DNA of 10,813 nucleotides, taken from positions 1 through 10,813 of the forward strand of contig PCCU01000035.1 in assembly GCA_002732015.1 (NCBI GenBank), in the 5' to 3' direction. Positions 6,086 to 10,813 of the stretch are shown here, piece by piece (the stretch's first letter is position 1; every line of letters starts with the position of its first letter). This stretch comes from Candidatus Pelagibacterales bacterium (GTDB lineage: Bacteria; Pseudomonadota; Alphaproteobacteria; TMED109). Made by a program: the position numbers and the translations under genes. The notes below the pieces were generated by a model that saw only the letters and a program-made list of their open reading frames with translations, did not search any database and was not told the DNA's origin.

Positions 6086-6287
6086 TTTTAGAAAATTTAT
6101 TTATTAAATAATATATTAATTTTGCTATTGAATATCTAAAAACTGCGATAAATGATAAAATACCACATACTAAAATGATTAATGCCAGGTATTTCTTTGT
6201 TTCCCATAAGTCTGCAGATTTATCAAAACATATAAAAGAAGAATAAAGAAACGCAAAACTAACTATATAATCACTTATTTTTTTCAT
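6072..6287 (-). CDS. small membrane protein of unknown function
   Basis: 71 aa with the start chosen here (ATG at 6287), one base after the flhB stop. A longer form from ATG 6314 would add nine residues (M-K-M-E-H-R-K-N-N) and overlap flhB by 26 bp. I prefer the shorter one because spacings of zero or one base are common in this operon (fliQ/fliR, fliR/flhB, 93-aa/139-aa pair). Neither start has a clear ribosome binding site. Two hydrophobic helices are visible in the 71-aa numbering: Y-I-V-S-F-A-F-L-Y-S-S-F-I-C (7-20) and Y-L-A-L-I-I-L-V-C-G-I-L-S-F-I-A-V-F (33-50). A further moderately hydrophobic stretch and a basic tail follow. No family recognised. It overlaps the four-cysteine gene, so it is co-expressed with flhB and its followers. 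Confidence 0.6.
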   Translation of the reverse strand: MKKISDYIVSFAFLYSSFICFDKSADLWETKKYLALIILVCGILSFIAVFRYSIAKLIYYLINKFSKNEKK

Positions 6288-6288
6288 A

Positions 6289-7440
6289 TTATTTTTTCTG
6301 TGTTCCATCTTCATTAAATTCTAAATCCTTAGGAATTTCAATATTTGGTTCATCCAAACTTTCACCATTATTTATTTTATAAATATAAGCTAAAGCAATA
6401 GCAACTGCTGTGTAAAGTTTTTCTGATATTTCTGAACCTATTTCTGAAGTAAAAAATAAAGCTCTAGCTAAAAGCTTATGCCTAAATATAGTTATTTTGT
6501 TTTCATTGGCTTTATCTATAATTTTCTTTGCTATCATTCCTCTTCCCATAGATAAAACTTTAGGTGCACCAGGTGACCCTACATCATACTTAAGAGCAAC
6601 TGCGAAGTGTGTAGGATTTACTATTACTGCATTAGCTTCTTTAACATCTTCGACAGACTCTGATTGTTTGATAGCCTTTCTTACTGTCTCTAGTTGCAAC
6701 CTTTTAATTTTAGCTTTAACTTCAGGCGAGCCTTCAGTTTCTTTATTTTCATCCTTTAAATCCTGTTTACTCATTCTAAGTGATTTTATAAAGCTATATT
6801 TTTGCCAAGTCCAATCTAAAATAGCTATTAATAACAATACTATAAGCAATACTAATATAAGAATGGGAAAAAACCCTGCCGCTGTTATTAAAGAATTTTC
6901 AAATGATTCTGTTGATATTTGAATAATATCATTAGTCTTATAGTATAAAAAATAAAAGCTAGTTCCAAATAAAAATGCTACTTTTAAAATACTTTTTAGT
7001 AATTCAACCAAACCCTTCATACTAAAAATTCTTTTAAAACCCTCTATAGGATTTATTTTACTATTTTTCCATTCTATAGCTTTTAGACTAAAGGTAATTC
7101 CACCGACAAATAATTGAGTGAAAACAGTTAAAATTAAAACTGGAATACCAATAATTACTGACACTATAAAGACTTTAAAAAAAGAATTTTTTATAGCTAA
7201 TAATATAGAATTACTCTCTTGCGCAAAACTTAAGTAGAAGAATAATTCTTTCCAATTAGCCAAAATATACTTAAAATTGAAAGAAAAAAAATAGAGGACA
7301 GCCATTAACATAATTATAGAAGAAAACACATACATTTCTTTTGAAGTGATTGTTTTTCCTTCTTCTTTAGCCTTATCTATTCTTCGTTGAGTGGGTTGTT
7401 CTGTTTTTTCTTGACTATTATTTTGATTTTCTTCTGCCAT
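6289..7440 (-). CDS. flhB: flagellar type III export gate protein and substrate-specificity switch FlhB
   Basis: 383 aa, a typical length. The N-terminus has E-K-T-E-Q-P-T-Q-R-R-I-D-K-A-K-E-E-G (11-28), the classic FlhB start. Four membrane helices follow (about 36-56, 88-113, 142-166 and 186-208), then the basic linker and the cytoplasmic domain with N-P-T-H at 275-278. There the chain cleaves itself between Asn and Pro to switch export from rod/hook to filament subunits. H-K-L-L-A-R-A-L-F (321-329) and E-I-S-E-K-L-Y-T-A-V-A (337-347) are further family landmarks. A short acidic tail ends the protein. It works in the inner membrane with FlhA and FliPQR. Its ATG directly follows the fliR stop, with GAAGG about 10 bases upstream inside fliR. 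It is followed by genes outside the usual fli set. Confidence 0.98.
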   Translation of the reverse strand: MAEENQNNSQEKTEQPTQRRIDKAKEEGKTITSKEMYVFSSIIMLMAVLYFFSFNFKYILANWKELFFYLSFAQESNSILLAIKNSFFKVFIVSVIIGIPVLILTVFTQLFVGGITFSLKAIEWKNSKINPIEGFKRIFSMKGLVELLKSILKVAFLFGTSFYFLYYKTNDIIQISTESFENSLITAAGFFPILILVLLIVLLLIAILDWTWQKYSFIKSLRMSKQDLKDENKETEGSPEVKAKIKRLQLETVRKAIKQSESVEDVKEANAVIVNPTHFAVALKYDVGSPGAPKVLSMGRGMIAKKIIDKANENKITIFRHKLLARALFFTSEIGSEISEKLYTAVAIALAYIYKINNGESLDEPNIEIPKDLEFNEDGTQKK

Positions 7441-8250
7441 TTATCTTAACCCTTCAACAAGTCTAGCCACATAATCTATTGCAACCTCACTTACGCTGTT
7501 AAAGTTTCCTCCTATTGTATTAGTGCAAAGATATAATAAAATAAATGCTGCCATCATAGTAATAGGAAAACCAAAAGAAAATAAATTTAGCGAGGGAGCA
7601 GACCTTGTTACAACCCCTATAACAACATTTAATAATGTAATACCTACAACTACAGGAAGCATAATTAACGCACCAAACTTAAACATTAAACCTCCGGCAT
7701 CAATTCCTAATTTAATTATTTGCAAATTAAAATCATTAGTTCCAATGGGAAGAACTTTGTAGCTTTCTAATAAAATAGCTAAAACTAATAAATGACCATT
7801 CAATGATAAAAATGTTAATAACATAAAAAATGAAAAAATCTGACTAACTACAGGTGTTTGGGCTCCTGACTCTGGATCTACTAATCCAGCAAAGCTTAAT
7901 CCTGTACTTGCTGCAATTTTTTCACCAGCAAGTTCTGCGGAAGAAAAGAATATTTTTAATAATAAACCGCTAGTTATTCCAATTACTAGCTCCTGAAATA
8001 TAACTAAAAATATGCTTGGACCAGCTAACTCTAATATATTTGGTATTGGAATACTGTTAAAAATTAAAAAGCTAGTGGCAAAAGATACTACTATCCTAAC
8101 CTGTAATGGTATAATTTTATATCCAAATAAAGGTGAAGCCAAGAAAAAACTTCCAATTCTTAAAGAAGCTAATCCCACACCAGCTAAAATATTTAATAAT
8201 GCTGAAAGCTCTAAACCTGGCAACATTTCTGTGAAAGCCTCACTTATCAT
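7441..8250 (-). CDS. fliR: flagellar export gate protein FliR
   Basis: 269 aa, a normal length, almost wholly hydrophobic. Family landmarks are R-I-G-S-F-F-L-A-S-P-L-F-G (31-43), P-L-Q-V-R-I-V-V-S-F (48-57), G-E-K-I-A-A-S-T-G-L-S-F (109-120), S-L-N-G-H-L-L-V-L (149-157), and S-A-P-S-L-N-L-F-S-F-G-F-P-I (217-230). FliR is one subunit of the FliP5-Q4-R1 export gate that forms the entry of the flagellar secretion channel in the inner membrane. The start at 8250 comes one base after the fliQ TGA, and its stop abuts the flhB ATG, so it is coupled on both sides. Confidence 0.97.
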   Translation of the reverse strand: MISEAFTEMLPGLELSALLNILAGVGLASLRIGSFFLASPLFGYKIIPLQVRIVVSFATSFLIFNSIPIPNILELAGPSIFLVIFQELVIGITSGLLLKIFFSSAELAGEKIAASTGLSFAGLVDPESGAQTPVVSQIFSFFMLLTFLSLNGHLLVLAILLESYKVLPIGTNDFNLQIIKLGIDAGGLMFKFGALIMLPVVVGITLLNVVIGVVTRSAPSLNLFSFGFPITMMAAFILLYLCTNTIGGNFNSVSEVAIDYVARLVEGLR

Positions 8251-8251
8251 A

Positions 8252-8518
8252 TCATCTTAATGATGCAACTCGGTCAAAAATGAACATAAAATAATCTGTT
8301 AAACCAATTAGTAAATAATTGGTAAATATAGCTATAGTTAAAATAACTATTACTACTTTTGGAACAAAGCTCAATGTCATTTCATTTATTGACGTGGCAG
8401 CTTGAATTATTCCTATAGCTAAACCTACAATCAAAGCAACAATCAAAACTGGACCTGCTAACTTTAATACAGTCCAAAAAGCCATGCTTACCATTTCTAC
8501 ATTATTTTCATATCCCAT
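8252..8518 (-). CDS. fliQ: flagellar export gate protein FliQ
   Basis: 88 aa with two membrane helices (about 14-40 and 52-75), the standard FliQ size and shape. The stretch G-L-A-I-G-I-I-Q-A-A-T-S-I-N-E-M-T-L-S-F-V-P-K (32-54) is the family signature. FliQ packs as four copies around FliP/FliR in the export gate. A good ribosome binding site (AAGGAGA, seven bases before ATG 8518) lies in the 11-bp gap after fliP, one of the strongest in the window. That suits a subunit needed in several copies. Confidence 0.97.
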   Translation of the reverse strand: MGYENNVEMVSMAFWTVLKLAGPVLIVALIVGLAIGIIQAATSINEMTLSFVPKVVIVILTIAIFTNYLLIGLTDYFMFIFDRVASLR

Positions 8519-8529
8519 AATAATCTCCT

Positions 8530-9300
8530 TTATTGTGAAACAAATGTACTAACCAAAGAACCAACAGTCATACTCCATCCATCTACTAAAACAAATAATA
8601 AAATTTTGAAAGGCAATGCTACTAACATGGGTGAAAGCATCATCATACCCAATGACATAAGCACTGACGCTACAACCATATCAATTACTAAAAATGGTAA
8701 AAAAAGTAAAAAGCCAATCTGGAAAGCTGTTTTTAACTCCGAAGTAATAAATGCAGGTAAAGCAATACTAAAAGGAATATCTTCTTTTGTATAATATTCT
8801 TCTTTTCCTGCTATTTCTGAAAACATTGATATATCACTTTCCCTTGTGTTAAGGACCATAAAGTTTTTAAACTCACCACTAGCTTGTTCTAAAGCTTCCG
8901 GAGTCTGAATGTCACCGTTCATATAAGGCAAACCAACCTCCTCATAAACTTTATTAAAAGTAGGAGCCATAATAAAGAAAGTTAAAAACAAAGCTAATGC
9001 TATTAAAACTTGATTGGGTGGTGTTTGTTGAGTTCCTAAAGCTTGCCTTAAAATAGACATCACGATAACAATTCTAGTAAAAGATGTCATACCTAGGACT
9101 AAAGAAGGTAAAACTGTTAAAAATGACATTAATAACAATATTTGTAATGATAAAGAATATGTAGTTCCCCCATTAGGATTATTTTCTACATTTACAGCTG
9201 GCAGACCTCCTAAAGTTTCCAAACTATTTAAATCATTAAGAAAAAAAAGAGGAAATATTGTAAGTAAGAAAAGTTTAAAATATTTTTTAATATTAATCAT
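8530..9300 (-). CDS. fliP: flagellar export gate protein FliP
   Basis: 256 aa. A cleavable-type signal peptide (basic N-I-K-K, then L-F-L-L-T-I-F-P-L-F-F-L, residues 3-21) is followed by the FliP core. Both family signatures are intact: T-S-F-T-R-I-V-I-V-M-S-I-L-R-Q-A-L-G-T-Q-Q (72-92) with P-P-N-Q, and S-E-L-K-T-A-F-Q-I-G-F (187-197) with I-D-M-V-V-A-S-V-L-M-S-L-G-M-M-M-L-S-P (206-224). Four membrane helices are visible, with a periplasmic loop of about 115-175. Five copies form the main ring of the export gate; FliO helps to assemble it. The start overlaps the end of fliO by 8 bp (ATGATTAA) and has no clear ribosome binding site of its own, implying translational coupling to fliO. Confidence 0.98.
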   Translation of the reverse strand: MINIKKYFKLFLLTIFPLFFLNDLNSLETLGGLPAVNVENNPNGGTTYSLSLQILLLMSFLTVLPSLVLGMTSFTRIVIVMSILRQALGTQQTPPNQVLIALALFLTFFIMAPTFNKVYEEVGLPYMNGDIQTPEALEQASGEFKNFMVLNTRESDISMFSEIAGKEEYYTKEDIPFSIALPAFITSELKTAFQIGFLLFLPFLVIDMVVASVLMSLGMMMLSPMLVALPFKILLFVLVDGWSMTVGSLVSTFVSQ

Positions 9301-9592
9301 TTTTTATACCACTTGTTTGTTTATTTTCAGTTATTTGTTTGGGCAAAGAAATGATATTTGATATACTCGATTTATTGGTAATTACTAGATAATTATCTTC
9401 TTTAACAGAAAAGATAGTAATTCTATTACCATTTCCTATCAAAGAATTTGATATAATGTTAAATGTTTTTATTGAACCTAGCTTTGAACGTAATAAGTCC
9501 TTCTTTTTGTTAATAAAAAAAGATATTAATATTAAAACAATTAAGAAAGCTATTATTATTATTATAGTATTTAAATCGTATGTTGATTGCAT
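9293..9592 (-). CDS. fliO: flagellar assembly protein FliO
   Basis: 99 aa: one membrane helix near the N-terminus (residues about 9-27), a basic stretch, then a small beta-rich cytoplasmic part with L-I-G-N-G-N-R-I-T-I-F-S-V-K-E-D-N-Y-L-V-I-T-N (51-73). This is the usual FliO pattern of a short strand-turn-strand ending in '..LLLG.t'. The family is poorly conserved, so the call rests as much on position directly before fliP. FliO is a chaperone that helps FliP rings form. The ATG at 9592 is preceded by a perfect AGGAGG (9600-9605) seven bases away. A sigma-54-type promoter lies just upstream, so fliO is probably the first gene of its own transcript. Confidence 0.88.
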   Translation of the reverse strand: MQSTYDLNTIIIIIAFLIVLILISFFINKKKDLLRSKLGSIKTFNIISNSLIGNGNRITIFSVKEDNYLVITNKSSISNIISLPKQITENKQTSGIKND

Positions 9593-9593
9593 T

Positions 9594-9623
9594 CTTTTGC
9601 CTCCTGATCAGAAGATGCAAAAG
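9594..9623 (-). promoter_or_regulatory. hairpin that can mask the fliO ribosome binding site
   Basis: In - strand RNA the outer arms CTTTTGC (9623-9617) and GCAAAAG (9600-9594) pair over 7 bp. Inside them CTTCT (9614-9610) pairs with AGGAG (9605-9601), with one G-U pair, around a GATC loop; a two-base AT bulge separates the stems. The AGGAGG site lies within the fold and the ATG comes one base after it. Only a transcript entering from fliN carries the 5' arm; one starting at the predicted sigma-54 site would lack it. The pairing is directly visible; the regulatory role is inference. Confidence 0.5.
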
Positions 9624-9631
9624 CCTTGCCA
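9616..9631 (-). promoter_or_regulatory. candidate sigma-54 (RpoN) -24/-12 promoter upstream of fliO
   Basis: The - strand reads TGGCAAGGCTTTTGCA. Against the sigma-54 consensus TGGCAC-R-N4-TTGCW there is a single mismatch (A for C at the sixth base), and the GG (9630-9629) and GC (9618-9617) doublets have the required ten bases between them. The predicted start is near 9605, giving a leader of about 13 bases that begins at the ribosome binding site of fliO. Flagellar genes are common sigma-54 targets in several groups, including Caulobacter. Whether this organism has rpoN cannot be seen here. Confidence 0.6.
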
Positions 9632-9669
9632 AACGTATTTAAGTTAGTTTTTAGGTATTTTTTTACTTA

Positions 9670-9689
9670 AATGTCATAAAGTTGACATT
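9670..9689. repeat. 7-bp inverted repeat over the fliN stop codon, candidate activator site
   Basis: AATGTCA (9670-9676) and TGACATT (9683-9689) are perfect inverted arms separated by six bases; the right arm includes part of the fliN stop codon. The centre is about 75 bases upstream of the predicted sigma-54 start site, a plausible distance for an enhancer-binding activator dimer. No T run follows on the - strand, so it is not an intrinsic terminator of fliN. It does not match any operator I can name. Confidence 0.45.
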
Positions 9690-10059
9690 AAACACTTTTT
9701 ACTCTTTCTTTTGGGTCTACTACCTCTGTAAATCTAATACCAAACCTTTCGCCTATCATAACTACTTCTCCTTTAGCTATTATTGTTCCATTTGCTAAAA
9801 TATCTAATGGATCACCAGCTAATCTTTCAAGTTCGATCACAGACCCTTCATTAATTCTTAATAAGTCTCTTAGTTTTATTTCTGCGCCACCTACTTCTAC
9901 AGTAAGCTTTACATCAATATTTTCTAGAACCCTGAGATTTTCAAGACTGCTTCTTTCACCTTTTTCTTCTTCAACGCTAACTTTTGGATCTTTATTCTCA
10001 TCTACTTCTTGTTCTTTAACATTTTCTTCTAATTCTTCTTTATTCTTTTCTTCAACCAT
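9688..10059 (-). CDS. fliN: flagellar motor switch protein FliN
   Basis: 123 aa. The first 40 residues are acidic and probably disordered (E-E-K-N-K-E-E-L-E-E-N). The rest is a SpoA/FliN domain (about 46-118) with L-E-N-I-D-V-K-L-T-V-E-V-G (45-57), L-R-D-L-L-R-I-N-E-G-S-V-I-E-L (63-77), A-G-D-P-L-D-I-L-A-N-G (81-91), I-A-K-G-E-V-V-M-I-G-E-R-F-G-I-R-F (94-110). Length and motifs are standard. FliN forms the lower ring of the cytoplasmic C-ring, controls rotor switching and docks the export ATPase complex. It has a good ribosome binding site (GGAGAG at 10064-10069, four bases before the ATG) and follows fliM by 12 bp. Confidence 0.97.
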   Translation of the reverse strand: MVEEKNKEELEENVKEQEVDENKDPKVSVEEEKGERSSLENLRVLENIDVKLTVEVGGAEIKLRDLLRINEGSVIELERLAGDPLDILANGTIIAKGEVVMIGERFGIRFTEVVDPKERVKSV

Positions 10060-10071
10060 TTAACTCTCCAT

Positions 10072-10813
10072 TTATATTCTTTTTTTTACATTTATTGCAG
10101 AATTGCCTTTATATTCTCCTAGATCACCGTTAAACATTTTTATATCTTCAACATAAACATCTATTTTATCTGAAATAGGAATTTGCAAAGTATTACCTAC
10201 ATTTAATCTCAATAATTTTGAAAAGTTAACAATAGGTTCACTTAAAGTTGCATTAATTTTTAATGGAATCTCCAAAACTGCTTTCTCCAATTTATCTCTC
10301 CATGAAGTATCATCCTCTACTATATCTGACTGTACTCTTGATCTTAACAGTGATGCAATGGGTTTCAAAGTTTGCAGTGGATATAAAATATCAAAATTTG
10401 CAGCATCTACTCCAGGAAGTTGAACTACAAATGAACATATTATTACTAAATCACTTGCATCTACAAAAGTAGTAAATTGAGGATTTACTTCTCTTCCTAT
10501 TTTACTAAAATTAATAGGAGTAAGATCCTTCCAGCTGGTTTTTAGTTCTCTCATCAGTCCATCACTGGCCATTTCAATTATTCTTTCTTCCGTTGCAGTG
10601 AACTCCTGTCTATTTGTTTTAAGAATTTCTATATTTCCACCATAGTAGGCATTGGTTAAAATACTAATAAATGGTGGAGACATTACCAACAACAGTGACC
10701 CTCTAAGTTCTTCAATCCTGTAAGTACTCAAACTCATAAAGCTTTCTAATGAAGAAGAATATTCATCAAAAGATTTAACTTCAGGAGGAAAAGAACTTAT
10801 TCTGGGTTGCAAT
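10072..10813 (-). CDS. fliM: flagellar motor switch protein FliM, C-terminal three quarters (partial)
   Basis: About 247 residues are in the window; the frame is open to the right edge, and the missing part (roughly 80-90 residues of a usual 320-340) would hold the CheY-P-binding N-terminus. The visible start is not the real one. The middle domain is clear: F-D-E-Y-S-S-S-L (15-22), L-R-G-S-L-L-L-V-M-S-P (36-46), A-Y-Y-G-G (55-59), F-T-A-T-E-E-R-I-I (70-78), and S-D-L-V-I-I-C-S-F-V-V-Q-L-P-G (120-134). The C-terminal SpoA-like domain has L-R-L-N-V-G-N-T-L-Q-I-P-I (201-213) and ends in I-N-V-K-K-R-I. FliM links FliG to FliN in the C-ring. It is the most upstream flagellar gene visible, and the operon continues beyond the window. 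Confidence 0.95.
   Translation of the reverse strand, partial: LQPRISSFPPEVKSFDEYSSSLESFMSLSTYRIEELRGSLLLVMSPPFISILTNAYYGGNIEILKTNRQEFTATEERIIEMASDGLMRELKTSWKDLTPINFSKIGREVNPQFTTFVDASDLVIICSFVVQLPGVDAANFDILYPLQTLKPIASLLRSRVQSDIVEDDTSWRDKLEKAVLEIPLKINATLSEPIVNFSKLLRLNVGNTLQIPISDKIDVYVEDIKMFNGDLGEYKGNSAINVKKRI

Noticed and set aside
6497..6922. Open frame of 141 codons on the + strand inside flhB
   Set aside because: It lies fully antisense to flhB, whose protein has all family motifs; the antisense frame has no recognisable domain. A shadow frame.
9670..9689. Rho-independent terminator after fliN
   Set aside because: The stem is real, but the - strand sequence after it is A-rich rather than a T run, so intrinsic termination is unlikely.

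Overview
The window is about 10.8 kb of very AT-rich bacterial DNA (roughly 30% G+C by eye) with almost no non-coding space. Two gene blocks converge near position 3475. I infer a small-genome, probably free-living alphaproteobacterium. The base composition and tight gene packing suggest this, together with an XdhC / molybdopterin-binding / MocA-type maturation set whose middle protein matches a family I know mainly from Alphaproteobacteria. I see no 16S or other direct phylogenetic marker, so the clade is unproven.

Left block (1-3465, + strand): the C-terminal end of an XdhC-family maturation protein, a molybdopterin-binding (MoCF-type) protein, a MobA/MocA-type nucleotidyltransferase whose frame is broken at a run of 13 A, a HAD-family hydrolase, and a mandelate racemase-type enolase-superfamily enzyme. 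Neighbouring genes overlap or abut, so this looks like one operon that starts to the left of the window. The first three genes probably build and insert the molybdenum cofactor of a xanthine dehydrogenase / CO dehydrogenase-type enzyme encoded outside the window. The last two look like sugar- or hydroxy-acid metabolism.

Right block (3487-10813, - strand, read right to left): fliM (cut by the window edge) and fliN of the flagellar switch/C-ring, then fliO-fliP-fliQ-fliR-flhB of the flagellar type III export gate. Behind flhB comes a run of small unrecognised genes: a small membrane protein, a four-cysteine mini-protein, a membrane-anchored coiled-coil protein, and a PDZ-like membrane protein. 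After an AT-rich gap of 181 bp follow a one-helix membrane protein with a SHOCT-like tail and a charged protein with a weakly PopZ-like C-terminus.

The most informative non-coding stretch is the 95-bp fliN-fliO gap. It carries a near-consensus sigma-54 promoter (GG-N10-GC spacing), a 7-bp palindrome about 75 bp upstream of the predicted start site, and a perfect AGGAGG ribosome binding site for fliO that can be folded into a hairpin in read-through RNA only. This suggests that the export-gate genes can be switched separately from fliMN. The unnamed genes behind flhB are the best candidates for something undescribed, most simply a flagellar or cell-pole accessory module. No RNA genes, CRISPR arrays, insertion sequences or attachment sites were seen.
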